Below are positions 48,278-56,012 of a stretch of DNA of 64,000 bases, piece after piece. The notes under the pieces are model-generated. The model was not told the origin of the DNA. It saw only the letters and a program-made list of their open reading frames with translations, and ran no database searches. Within the stretch, counting starts at the first letter, position 1, and each line of letters starts with the position of its first letter. The stretch comes from an uncultured Aquimarina sp. (GTDB lineage Bacteria; Bacteroidota; Bacteroidia; Flavobacteriales; Flavobacteriaceae), in contig CANMDW010000005.1 of NCBI GenBank assembly GCA_947496705.1, forward strand, positions 1-64,000. Reading direction: 5' to 3'. Both the position numbers and the translations under genes were made by a program.

Positions 48278-48490
48278 TAAAAAATAACCCATTGTGCATT
48301 TAATAAGTAATGAAATAATAGGACTACTCCTCATTTTTTACCACTATCCCGATAGCTATCGGGGGTAAAGCCCGCCGGAGGGACAGGGGTGAGATGAGAG
48401 GTTTCTTCAATTCATTTACATAGGGAAAAAAGGGAAAAGGGCAAAAAATTGAAGAAACAGGGTCTAAATGCACAATGGGGTTATTTTTTT
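48278..48490. mobile_element. About 210-bp inverted-repeat element
   Basis: AAAATAACCCATTGTGCATT(TA) at 48281-48302 is inverted at 48465-48487 with one extra base. Inside are a nested pair GTTTCTTCAATT/AATTGAAGAAAC and the 16-bp palindrome CCCGATAGCTATCGGG (48349-48364). No gene. Structure fits a non-autonomous element; no transposase in the window. Confidence 0.6.
48349..48364. repeat. CCGATAGCTATCGG palindrome, copy 1
   Basis: CCCGATAGCTATCGGG is a perfect 16-bp palindrome. A second copy, TTCCGATAGCTATCGGAA, lies at 49950-49967. Confidence 0.8.
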
Positions 48491-48599
48491 AAAAGTTATT
48501 AATCATTTATGTTACTATTCGTTATGAGAGACTTCTCACACAAGTTTATTGTTAAAATGACTAGGCCTAAACTTTACTAAGCAAACTTATCTGATTTGC

Positions 48600-48697
48600 C
48601 ATCTATACCATAAAACTATAGTACTAATGTAGTGATGAATACGGCTATTTGCGAGTGTAACGTAATAAGTGAATGATCTATGTAATAAGTGGTTTAC
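48600..48697 (-). promoter_or_regulatory. Conserved upstream region with 20-bp-spaced direct repeats, copy 1
   Basis: GTAATAAGTG occurs at 48662-48671 and 48682-48691, 20 bp apart, preceded by ATTTGCGAGTGTAA. The whole 95-bp stretch is homologous to 52802-52900. The geometry (two direct repeats on one DNA face) is that of LytTR-type sites. The nearest gene reading away is at 48173, with an inverted-repeat element in between. Confidence 0.6.
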
Positions 48698-48706
48698 AAG
48701 GAAGTC

Positions 48707-49126
48707 TCAGGGTGTACTATTTTCTTTTAATTTTTTAAAAAAATCAGTAACATCATTGGCTGTCATAGTATTTGCAGGACATTCATCATCGTTTAAAAAG
48801 TCGTTCACCTCATTTTCTGCCATTTCGCTATCAGTACACCCGCCATAGATCACCAGGCCGTGTTGTTGATCGTATATACAGTCGTCGTCTTCATACAGGA
48901 TAATGTGCTTTGGCAGTTCAAACTGTTCTTTTATTTCATGAACAGGTAACGGGTCTCTAAAATAAAAAAAGCTACGCCCTTCTTTCTTTATTACTTCCCA
49001 ATACCCGCTCTTGCTTTTATATGATGGTAAATTTCCTTTAGAAATCATGAAATCAAGTAACGGCATCAGATGTTCTTCATCTTCTGACATTCCTGCAGAC
49101 GAGGGTTCTATCTTAATTTTTTCCAT
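48707..49126 (-). CDS. Unrecognised small acidic protein
   Basis: 139 residues, strongly acidic, no signal peptide or TM. Readable features are DEEHLMPLLDFMISKGNLP, a beta-like GRSFFYFRDPLPVHE, an acidic YEDDDCIYD turn and the closing helix DVTDFFKKLKEN. It starts 12 bp after the stop of the gene above it and is probably in the same operon. Small acidic proteins beside secreted substrates are often chaperones or immunity proteins; here that is only a guess from size, charge and position. Confidence 0.7.
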   Translation of the reverse strand: MEKIKIEPSSAGMSEDEEHLMPLLDFMISKGNLPSYKSKSGYWEVIKKEGRSFFYFRDPLPVHEIKEQFELPKHIILYEDDDCIYDQQHGLVIYGGCTDSEMAENEVNDFLNDDECPANTMTANDVTDFFKKLKENSTP

Positions 49127-49138
49127 AAGTTATAACTA

Positions 49139-49912
49139 TTATTGTGTTTCCTGATTTTGTGTCTGGGATTGTTGTTTTATACAAAAGCTTTTATCAGAAC
49201 TTCCTTGTAGCATCGCATGCATTACCGGCGATTGAATAGACAAATCATGTACTGTATTGTTAAAAAGTTTTTTACCTCCCCTGGCTACCACACTCATGTT
49301 TGCAGCAGCAGCATCCATTTTTTGGATGACAGGGTTTTGAGTTTCTCTATTTGCGGCAGGAATTATTTTTGATACTTTAAGATAGTTGCTGACCTCTTCT
49401 CTACTGAAGTCAACACTAATCTGTGTAGCTCCTCCTTTTCCCAAATGAACATTAGAATGCGCTGTTGATCGGGCAGCATAAAAAGGTTTCGTAACCTTAT
49501 ATACAACCACATTTGAAGAATATGTAGAAATGGTTTCACCAGGTGCTCTAAAGGGTGCTACCTGAAGCATTGCTGCAAATTTGGTAGCATCTATATGATC
49601 ATCATGTGTCATGCATTGCTCCAGAGTTTGCTGAGTAGTAAAATATACAGCACAAACCCGTATTTCTTTTTTTATCAATGCTTCTGGCCTATAATCAAAC
49701 TGAAGCAGTGTTGTGCCGGCTGCAATAATGATTTCTTCTATACTCCAAAGATCTACCCCGGGATACATCCCGTTATTACCCTGGCCGTTTACAGCCTCAA
49801 TGGCTTCGGGAGGAGCGTTTTTCATTCGATCGGGAACTACCAAATGAGCTGTTCTGCTCATTTCGGTCATTTTATAGGTTGCAGAAGCCATTTTTAAAGT
49901 ATTTGTTATCAT
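49139..49912 (-). CDS. Unrecognised protein of the secretion locus
   Basis: 257 residues from the ATG at 49912. A TTG at 50014 is in frame, but the codons between run through the palindrome CCGATAGCTATCGG and are not credible. Features: RMKNAPPEAIEAVNGQGNNG, DLWSIEEIIIAAGTTLLQFD, a beta-rich part with KEIRVCAVYFTT and SSNVVVYKVTKPFYAARSTA, and a Gln-rich tail (QQSQTQNQETQ). No family is recognised. A decayed copy of its 5' half lies at 50521-50827, so the gene has been duplicated. Probably co-transcribed with the acidic protein below. Confidence 0.72.
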   Translation of the reverse strand: MITNTLKMASATYKMTEMSRTAHLVVPDRMKNAPPEAIEAVNGQGNNGMYPGVDLWSIEEIIIAAGTTLLQFDYRPEALIKKEIRVCAVYFTTQQTLEQCMTHDDHIDATKFAAMLQVAPFRAPGETISTYSSNVVVYKVTKPFYAARSTAHSNVHLGKGGATQISVDFSREEVSNYLKVSKIIPAANRETQNPVIQKMDAAAANMSVVARGGKKLFNNTVHDLSIQSPVMHAMLQGSSDKSFCIKQQSQTQNQETQ

Positions 49913-49949
49913 ATTATATTTTTTATCATTGTTGTCTGGTAAAGAAACA

Positions 49950-49967
49950 ATTCCGATAGCTATCGGA
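49950..49967. repeat. CCGATAGCTATCGG palindrome, copy 2
   Basis: TTCCGATAGCTATCGGAA, an 18-bp perfect palindrome in the leader of the gene starting at 49912. Confidence 0.8.
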
Positions 49968-50053
49968 ACGCTACACCTGCCCGACCCAGGCAGGCTATTA
50001 GCATCAAGAAACAAGATATTTTTGTTAAAAACTGATAGTCGACATTTTAAAAA

Positions 50054-50500
50054 TTAAATGACCCTTATATTCTTTGCTTTTGTTTTATTAGGTTGAAGTT
50101 GATTACTCGATTGACTTTTTTGCTGTTCCGTAATTTTTTTATCATCATTACTTACTATCGTAAATTTATTGCTATCTATTTTTGCCTGATTTTGTGGAGC
50201 CTGCTCTGTTTCTTGAGTACTTTGTTTTGTTATTTCCAGGGATCTTTCCCGGGTATCATTTATTGCTTCATTTGCTTTTTTTAAGGTATATACTGCTCCC
50301 TTAAACAGGTTTTTTGCAATTGGCTTTATAATACGCAGGGTAAGTTTTGCTATATCAAATAGCATCCTGCCCACATTTCCTGTTAATTTTACAAAATCCT
50401 TTACACCCTTGGTCGTATCTTTAAACAGATCTTTAAATGCTTTTCCTATGGTTTTATCTTTTTTGGAATCGTCGTTTTGTTCTCCTTTTTCTGTGCTCAT
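50054..50500 (-). CDS. Unrecognised basic protein
   Basis: 148 residues, pI clearly basic, no signal peptide. Helical first half with repeated Lys/Phe pattern (KAFKDLFKDTTKGVKDFVKL, then FDIAKLTLRIIKPIAKNLF), which could be amphipathic and membrane-active. The second half is Gln/Lys/Asn-rich and disordered, ending KNIRVI. The N-terminus MSTEKGEQNDDSKKDK resembles in style those of neighbouring proteins (polar, Lys/Asp-rich). No family assigned; candidate cargo by position. Confidence 0.68.
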   Translation of the reverse strand: MSTEKGEQNDDSKKDKTIGKAFKDLFKDTTKGVKDFVKLTGNVGRMLFDIAKLTLRIIKPIAKNLFKGAVYTLKKANEAINDTRERSLEITKQSTQETEQAPQNQAKIDSNKFTIVSNDDKKITEQQKSQSSNQLQPNKTKAKNIRVI

Positions 50501-50520
50501 AATTTCTTTTTATTTATTTT

Positions 50521-50827
50521 TCTATTGTCTACAGGGTTTCAGGGTCTGCTGATTGGTAAAATAACAGCACAAACCCGTATTTCTTTTTTTATCAATGCTA
50601 CAGGCCTGTAATCAAATTGAAGCAGTGTTTTGCCGGCTGCAATCATGATTTCTTCTATACTTCAAAGATCTACTCCGGGATACATCCCGTTTATTACCCT
50701 GGCCGTTTACTGCCGCAATGGCTTCGGGAGCAGCGTTTTTCATTCGATCGAGAACTACTACATCAGCCTTTCTGGTCATAGCCATTATGTTACATTCTGC
50801 AAAAAGATCTTCATCGTTTGCTATCAT
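50521..50827 (-). pseudogene. Decayed partial copy of the 49139-49912 gene
   Basis: The frame reads MIANDEDLFAECNIMAMTRK, then RMKNAAPEAIAAVNGQGNK, which matches RMKNAPPEAIEAVNGQGNN. A frame change follows (one extra base in CCCGTTTATTACC), after which WSIEEI-, AAGTTLLQ- and FDYRPEALIKKEI-like codons persist in another frame with a stop. The copy lacks the 3' half. The nucleotide match over about 200 bp is high, so the duplication is fairly recent. Confidence 0.85.
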
Positions 50828-50830
50828 TTT

Positions 50831-51093
50831 ATCTACTATCAGATGTTATAGCTTTTATGATTTTAATCGTACAACCTACCAAATATCAAGGTAGAGCAGA
50901 GATATTTATTATTTGGGTAACGTTTATACGTTTTTTTACTAATATTTCATATTAAGCAGAGTCGATATTTTTTTGTCTACCTTTCGACTCTGCTCAAGTT
51001 TACCGAGACTCCGAAATTTTATATTTTTATAACACCAACTTTTGTGTAATCGTCGTGTATATCGGAATTACTTAAGAGCTTGTTTAAAAAGCA
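50831..51093. other. Spacer below the hydrolase gene
   Basis: About 260 bp. CCAAATATCAAGGTAGAGCA (50878) faintly recalls the conserved upstream region. No gene; no clear terminator for the hydrolase. Confidence 0.35.
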
Positions 51094-52734
51094 TCATTTT
51101 ATGCCTCCTTGCCTTATTCTTGGACTTTGTATAGTTACGTCTCTGTTGCCACTTTTTATATTCTCTTGTAGTTTTTTTTGAGCTTTATAAACATCAAGAG
51201 GAGTACTATTTTTGTCAAGACCTGCTTTTTCTAATAATTGTGGAGTACTTTCTTTTAATTTATTCGCTTTATTCTCTAATCTTACTACATCTAAAGATTT
51301 TGAACCAGCGCCATATTTCTCTGCAGCCTGTTTTTCTAGCTGTTCAATTTCTTCGAAATGTGCTTTAGCTTTCTCAAGTGCCTTTTTTCGTTCGCTTAGT
51401 ACCTCACCTAAATCTTTGAACGGTGTGACCGCTGAAGGTAAGTCTCCATAACCTCTTTTAAATGTTGTTTCATCATGTAGACCAAGAACGGGGTTTCTTG
51501 GTGATGATGGAGTATTTCTTATGGCTTTATCGGGGACTCCTTTTTCAGCTATGTATGCCATACTTTCTTGCTCGAAATCATTGTTTCCTTTTGCAGTTTT
51601 CAAAAAATCTTCTCTGGTAACTCCACCCGTTCCCGTTTTTAGTTTTATAAGATCTGATAACACATTGTAAGGATGAAAGCCTTTTGGATACGCACCTATT
51701 TCTTTTTCATCTCCATATATCGGGGCAGAATGCGAAACTCCTGAAGTAATTAAATCATACTCATCTTGATGTTTATCCTTATATATTCCAAAATCATTGT
51801 TATCTAGCGGAAACGTTTTTCTTGAATCATGTCTTGCATTAAAAAGAGTAACATTAAACAAACTACCTGGTGCTCTGCCTAACTTATCTTCTATTGCCTG
51901 CATCACTCTAAATATTTGATCATTATCAAAATCAACTGTAGTTGCTATATGATTTAGCCCCAGGTTGTCGTTTACTCTAGGACCTTGTACCGGATCAACA
52001 AAAATCACATTAATTTTACTGATTTTTTTAAGGATTCCTGCATCTACTTGTTCTCCTACTTTCAGAGTCGAAAGAATATGTGCTAAAGTTGCCAATATCC
52101 CAAAATTACCCCTGCTATGGGCTACTAACGTTATTTCTGCATCATCAGCAATGTTTTTGATCGCCTCTATAAATTGTGTTTGCTGAGCAAGTTGATTTTC
52201 TTCTTTATATCCATTAAGCATATCAGCATACACATCTAGGTCGCTAACTCGAGTAGAATCGTGCTTTTTATCTAAACGCTTCCTTGAACTCTCACGAACA
52301 ATTTTAGCTTTTGCGTTATTACCCTTCTCTATCACATTTTTCACACTTCCTTTAAGACTATCGGATAGACTTGTAGAACTATCGCGACGTAGTGCGTGTC
52401 TTTCTTCCCTTTTTTTCTTGTCTAACTTTGCATCGCTTTGATTTTGTTGTGTTCTTTCTTCTTTGGTCATTATGGGCTCACCTGCTATTGCCTCTCTATT
52501 CGCTCTCGTACCAACTCCATCAATCACAACAACCTTAACCCCATCTCTTTCTAAATCCTCTAATTTAAGAGGTCCTTTAAGTGTCTGGTCTTTTTCAGTT
52601 GCGGTACCTGAAAAAAAGAGTAATACTTTTTCATCTTCCTTTTGGATAGGCTCTTCGTTAACTTGGGCATCTTCTCCTTGCCTTTGGTTAGTTTTTACTT
52701 GTTCTGAGGTATTTTCGTCGTCACCTAGTGGCAT
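51094..52734 (-). CDS. Predicted serine alpha/beta hydrolase, candidate secreted effector
   Basis: 546 residues, no signal peptide. The N-terminal 35 residues are polar and disordered (MPLGDDENTSEQVKTNQRQG). The hydrolase begins with the strand KVLLFFSGTATEK and has a nucleophile elbow VAHSRGNFG (Ser207), candidate acid Asp247 (VIFVDPVQG) and candidate base His335 (GVSHSAPIYG). The AHSRG elbow is close to the GFSRG of DUF2235/Tle-type hydrolases and of large-hydrolase effectors. A Lys-rich insert (about 100-165) interrupts the fold, and a coiled coil (about 465-515) precedes the basic tail. It lies next to a T4SS cluster under a repeat-bearing promoter region; lipase or related effector activity is inferred. 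Confidence 0.78.
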   Translation of the reverse strand: MPLGDDENTSEQVKTNQRQGEDAQVNEEPIQKEDEKVLLFFSGTATEKDQTLKGPLKLEDLERDGVKVVVIDGVGTRANREAIAGEPIMTKEERTQQNQSDAKLDKKKREERHALRRDSSTSLSDSLKGSVKNVIEKGNNAKAKIVRESSRKRLDKKHDSTRVSDLDVYADMLNGYKEENQLAQQTQFIEAIKNIADDAEITLVAHSRGNFGILATLAHILSTLKVGEQVDAGILKKISKINVIFVDPVQGPRVNDNLGLNHIATTVDFDNDQIFRVMQAIEDKLGRAPGSLFNVTLFNARHDSRKTFPLDNNDFGIYKDKHQDEYDLITSGVSHSAPIYGDEKEIGAYPKGFHPYNVLSDLIKLKTGTGGVTREDFLKTAKGNNDFEQESMAYIAEKGVPDKAIRNTPSSPRNPVLGLHDETTFKRGYGDLPSAVTPFKDLGEVLSERKKALEKAKAHFEEIEQLEKQAAEKYGAGSKSLDVVRLENKANKLKESTPQLLEKAGLDKNSTPLDVYKAQKKLQENIKSGNRDVTIQSPRIRQGGIK

Positions 52735-53041
52735 AATTTTAATTTTTAAAAAGTTAGTATTTATTTTAATGATTTATATAGTTTTTATATAGTACTGAAT
52801 TACTGATATCTTAAAAACTATGATACCAAGGTAGTACTGAATACTACTATTTGCGAGTGTAAAGTAATAAGTGTAGGATTGATGTAATAAGTGGTTTAAT
52901 ATGTATTGTTACCTTTACAAAAAAAAGAGGCTACCTTTTAAAAAAGTTAACCTCCTTACGTTAAGCAATCGATAAAATTAATGGGAATCTTATGCTCTTT
53001 AATGTGTAAACAGTATGTGATTTTTAAAGTACAGGAGCTTA
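52735..53041. other. Upstream region of the hydrolase gene
   Basis: 307 bp. Holds the conserved direct-repeat region (52802-52900) and a hairpin-like GAGGCTACC/GTTAACCTCC pair near 52928-52955 that could terminate the PH-domain gene. The immediate leader AACTTTTTAAAAATTA is shared with the gene starting at 41822. Confidence 0.55.
52802..52900 (-). promoter_or_regulatory. Conserved upstream region with 20-bp-spaced direct repeats, copy 2
   Basis: GTAATAAGTG at 52864-52873 and 52884-52893, 20 bp apart, preceded by ATTTGCGAGTGTAA; about 95 bp are homologous to 48600-48697. It lies about 130 bp upstream of the hydrolase ATG. A nearby LytTR regulator (46260) is a candidate binder. Confidence 0.65.
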
Positions 53042-53464
53042 TTATTTAAAATCTACTTCTCTTACACCCTTAATATCCCTTCGTTTATCAACAGCTAGCC
53101 GTAATTGTTCTTTGAGTTCTTCTCCATTTTCTATTCCTTTTAATATCATGGTAGGATTAGAATGGTCTGTGGTACTCAGCACAATATTAGACAATCCAAA
53201 AATTCGTAAAAAAAAGGGTTGCTCGTATTTAAGGTCTTTTACCCTGTACAGCTCTAGCTCGTCTGTTATTTTTGATAAAATACCACGCTGCTCTATGATG
53301 CGTTGGTCTGTAATACGTAAGGTATTAAATTTTGTGTCATAATATTTCCATATTGCCAGTATTAATCCCAAACCAAAAGCTATTAATAGTGGTATACATA
53401 ACATGTAAAACGTAAAGTTAATCCATTGTGAGGGTGTTCCTTCCCATATCTTTTTTTCTTCCAT
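53042..53464 (-). CDS. PH-domain membrane protein (YdbS/bPH_2-like)
   Basis: 140 residues. Two close hydrophobic segments (about 14-42) are followed by a bacterial PH domain: TLRITDQRIIEQRGILSKITDELELYRVKDLKYEQPF (split around 47-85), FGLSNIVLSTTD and the terminal helix. This is the bPH_2 layout of YdbS-like proteins. Such small PH proteins accompany T4SS/Tra clusters in some flavobacteria; the job is unknown. It starts 46 bp after the traK stop and is likely in the same operon. Confidence 0.88.
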   Translation of the reverse strand: MEEKKIWEGTPSQWINFTFYMLCIPLLIAFGLGLILAIWKYYDTKFNTLRITDQRIIEQRGILSKITDELELYRVKDLKYEQPFFLRIFGLSNIVLSTTDHSNPTMILKGIENGEELKEQLRLAVDKRRDIKGVREVDFK

Positions 53465-53509
53465 AATAAAATTATTAGTTTACCTCTATATTTTCACCAA
53501 TACAATACA

Positions 53510-54133
53510 TTACTTTGTTTCTATAGGCCTTGAATCCAGGTGATAGTTTTCTATTAGCAGTCCGTGAGGATTTTTTTCTGTTCTGGAAACATTATGCAGT
53601 ACAAACTTGGCTTTGATTTTATTTACAGATTCTGTTTTTTGATCTGTTCTTAACACACGTAGTTTTCCATAAAATGTTCCTTGATAAGGAGAGACCTTAT
53701 CATTCACTTTAATAGAATCGATCACTATTTTTTGTTTTAGGTTTTCTGTAGATATCTTAGCAAAGTGCCCGTTGGCTTGTAAAGTTTTAAACAATTGTTT
53801 ACCCGAACTTCCTGCGAGATACAATGCTTTATCAATATTTCTTGTATAATTAAACTCATCTATTTCCCAAAAAGCAGTATGAAACATCTTTATATGATTG
53901 ATGATTTCTGGTTTTCTATATGAGTCAATTTCACTAATATTAACTCCTTGCATAAATGCAGCTTGTCCATCTTTTGTGAGTACATATGCTGTGTTTCTTA
54001 TACTTTGAGTTGTAAAAAATGCCCATGTTAAGCTCCCAATTGTTACTGTTGTAGAAACTACCAAACAAAAGAGCAACGATCTTTTTGCCAATGCAAAACT
54101 GGCAGGTATGTCTTTTAATGATTTTAAATCCAT
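53510..54133 (-). CDS. traK: TraK-family T4SS protein (VirB8-like)
   Basis: 207 residues from the ATG at 54133; a TTG seven codons upstream is in frame but the leader AAAAAATTATA before the ATG is a typical flavobacterial start context. One N-terminal TM (SLLFCLVVSTTVTIGSLTWAF) is followed by a periplasmic domain with FFTTQSIRNTAYVLTKDG, HIKMFHTAFWEIDEFNY and NPHGLLIENYHLDSRP, the phrases of Bacteroidota TraK. TraK is the VirB8-like inner-membrane assembly factor. A palindromic element separates it from the next gene upstream. Confidence 0.9.
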   Translation of the reverse strand: MDLKSLKDIPASFALAKRSLLFCLVVSTTVTIGSLTWAFFTTQSIRNTAYVLTKDGQAAFMQGVNISEIDSYRKPEIINHIKMFHTAFWEIDEFNYTRNIDKALYLAGSSGKQLFKTLQANGHFAKISTENLKQKIVIDSIKVNDKVSPYQGTFYGKLRVLRTDQKTESVNKIKAKFVLHNVSRTEKNPHGLLIENYHLDSRPIETK

Positions 54134-54268
54134 ATTATAATTTTTTATGGTCAAATGATACTATCACATATCACTTATTGAATGTAGTATCGACACCTCT
54201 CAATTTTCTTATTTTAAGAGATAAATTGAGAGGTATTCCATACTTTTTATTAAATACTTGTTGTATCT

Positions 54269-54344
54269 GAAGTGGTTTAAACTTTTTTCAATTGGCTACA
54301 ATTCTACCTGGCCGGTAGACAGACAAAAAAGTTTAAATCACTTC
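54269..54344. repeat. Palindromic repeat, GAAGTGGTTTAAACTTTTTT arms
   Basis: Two 20-bp arms with one mismatch (54269-54288, 54325-54344). It sits inside the T4SS operon between the VirB2-like gene and traK and could attenuate or process the transcript. Confidence 0.85.
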
Positions 54345-54348
54345 TCTA

Positions 54349-54720
54349 TTAAGACTCTGTTGATATCGGTGTTGGTAAGAAAACATTAGCAATCAAAGCT
54401 ACTAATCCAAATATTGCCAAACCGATTATGAATCGTATAAAATTCTTTTGGGCTTGTTCGTTACCCTGCATATATTGGATAAAAATTAAAAAACCTCCTG
54501 CGATAGAGAATATACCAACAACAGCATTGAGAACTTTTTTAATGCTCGACGACCAAGCAGCCAATTTGGTATTAATTTGAGCTTCTTGTGCAAATGAAGG
54601 AAAAACATTAAAAAGAATCAATAAAAGAGTAAGCACCAATACTGGTTTCGATATCTTGAATTTGATTGACTTTATATTAATTTTCCTTAAATTTTCTAAA
54701 TTAAATTTTGTTGTTTTCAT
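54349..54720 (-). CDS. traE: DUF4134-like VirB2/TraE candidate
   Basis: 123 residues from ATG 54720; an ATG at 54795 forms an ATGA overlap with the upstream gene and may be used instead. Basic N-terminus, a signal-like hydrophobic stretch ending SFAQ, then AAWSSSIKKVLNAVVGIFSI and FIRFIIGLAIFGLVALIANV: two TM helices with a short polar loop (QYMQGNEQAQ). This is the pilin/VirB2-like arrangement of Bacteroidota TraE (DUF4134). Sequence identity to classic TraE is not obvious; the call rests on layout and position before traK and after the VirB3-like gene. Confidence 0.72.
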   Translation of the reverse strand: MKTTKFNLENLRKINIKSIKFKISKPVLVLTLLLILFNVFPSFAQEAQINTKLAAWSSSIKKVLNAVVGIFSIAGGFLIFIQYMQGNEQAQKNFIRFIIGLAIFGLVALIANVFLPTPISTES

Positions 54721-54791
54721 TTTTATAAAATTTGAATAATTAAAATAGTTGTAATTGCTTATTAAAGTTGTTTTTAATGACTTATACGAAT

Positions 54792-55082
54792 TCATAAGGG
54801 TTCATTTGTTTTTATTAAAGATTTAATTTGTGTGTTTATCCTAATACACTTTGTACTTGAACCATATTTTAGTAAAGTGATTAATTCTCCTTTTTGAGGA
54901 TATTTCTTATTGATGTACACATATATACTTCCTATTGCAATAAATATAAGTGACATCAAAAAAGATGAAAACACGGTAAATACAAATAACAAAACAGAGG
55001 CAGCTATAACGACAATAGTCTTTAAGTCAAAACCTGCAACAACCGGTTTTTTTTCTAACACTTTAGGGGTTTTATATTCCAT
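54792..55082 (-). CDS. traF: DUF4133-like VirB3/TraF candidate
   Basis: 96 residues with a polar start (MEYKTPKVLEKKPVVAGFD), two adjacent TM helices (KTIVVIAASVLLFVFTVFSS, FLMSLIFIAIGSIYVYI) and a basic tail. Size, two-helix hairpin and place between the VirB6-like and VirB2-like genes fit VirB3/TraF (DUF4133). It starts 6 bp after traJ ends. Confidence 0.75.
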   Translation of the reverse strand: MEYKTPKVLEKKPVVAGFDLKTIVVIAASVLLFVFTVFSSFLMSLIFIAIGSIYVYINKKYPQKGELITLLKYGSSTKCIRINTQIKSLIKTNEPL

Positions 55083-55088
55083 GATTTT

Positions 55089-55991
55089 CTATTTTTTTTT
55101 ACTGCTTCTATGTAATGCTTTATCTTTCAAAAATTTGGCTGCAGCTATTCCGGGAGCCGTCATAAAGCTGGCTTTAAGTCCTGTTCCTGAGTCATTGGCT
55201 GCACTTACCAGCATATTTGCATATTTGGGTACTCTTAATACTGCTATGATCATTACCACTTGTAAACACACCGATAGTAATGCTTCAGTAAAGCCAGATA
55301 CTCTATTATTATGAATTAAGACAAAAATTGTTTTTACAATCGTTAGTATTGGAAGCCACATTAGCACCGAAAGAAAACCAAAAAACCACTTTTTTAAGAT
55401 TTCCTGATTCCCGGGAATCAATGCAAATGGTAATACAAAAACTCCTAAAACAAAATAAATCCCCTTGTATATAAGTTGCCTTAACATAATATATCCCGAT
55501 ACTACTGACGCTATAAAATATATAAGAAGATGTATGAGCTCTAAAATGGCGTTCACTTGTAAAAGATCATATATACCGCCGTTACCTGAACTATCTCCTT
55601 CCTGAATGTGTTTAATACTCTCTCCATAATAGTTTTCAAAAGCATTTTCACTTGAGGATCTGGTAACATACCTCGCTGCATCATTAGTGATATCTGTAAT
55701 AATGTCTGACGGTTGGAACAAAAGGAAATCTACCAGAGGTCGGTATAAGGCTAATGCTGCTATAATCAATATTGGTTTTACAAGTACATAAGGATCTAAT
55801 GTTCCAGAAGGATTTGCAAAATAGCTTATGACTTTAGTGCCAACCAAAACAATCATAATGATTGAGGCTAATGCGTACGCATATTTAATGATGTAGGTTA
55901 CATAATCATATAGTCCAAAAAGTTGTCTCGTTCCCACACCACCAGAAAATAAACCCTTTTGAAAATTATCTATTGCTTCTAATAAATCCAT
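55089..55991 (-). CDS. traJ: TraJ-like T4SS inner-membrane channel protein (VirB6-like)
   Basis: 300 residues with about six to eight TM segments. A hydrophilic segment near 100-150 (SENAFENYYGESIKHIQEGD) separates the first group from the second. GVFVLPFALIPGNQEILKKW and LRVPKYANMLVSAANDSG are the phrases of Bacteroidota TraJ. VirB6-like proteins form the inner-membrane channel. Preceded by small exported proteins and followed within 6 bp by the VirB3-like gene. Confidence 0.85.
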   Translation of the reverse strand: MDLLEAIDNFQKGLFSGGVGTRQLFGLYDYVTYIIKYAYALASIIMIVLVGTKVISYFANPSGTLDPYVLVKPILIIAALALYRPLVDFLLFQPSDIITDITNDAARYVTRSSSENAFENYYGESIKHIQEGDSSGNGGIYDLLQVNAILELIHLLIYFIASVVSGYIMLRQLIYKGIYFVLGVFVLPFALIPGNQEILKKWFFGFLSVLMWLPILTIVKTIFVLIHNNRVSGFTEALLSVCLQVVMIIAVLRVPKYANMLVSAANDSGTGLKASFMTAPGIAAAKFLKDKALHRSSKKK

Positions 55992-56012
55992 AATTTTATT
56001 TTTTTGTTTTAT

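Larger units (their letters stand above)
48174..48706. other. Spacer with an inverted-repeat element and a conserved upstream region
   Basis: About 530 bp: an inverted-repeat element (48278-48490) and the conserved direct-repeat region (48600-48697) are described separately. A half-arm of the palindromic family (TTGAACTGGTTTAAACTTTT) is at 48203-48222. No gene. Confidence 0.55.

Noticed and set aside
49913..50014. N-terminal extension MFLDANSLPGSGRCS of the 49139 gene
   Set aside because: It would start at TTG and run through the palindrome CCGATAGCTATCGG; the ATG at 49912 is a better start.
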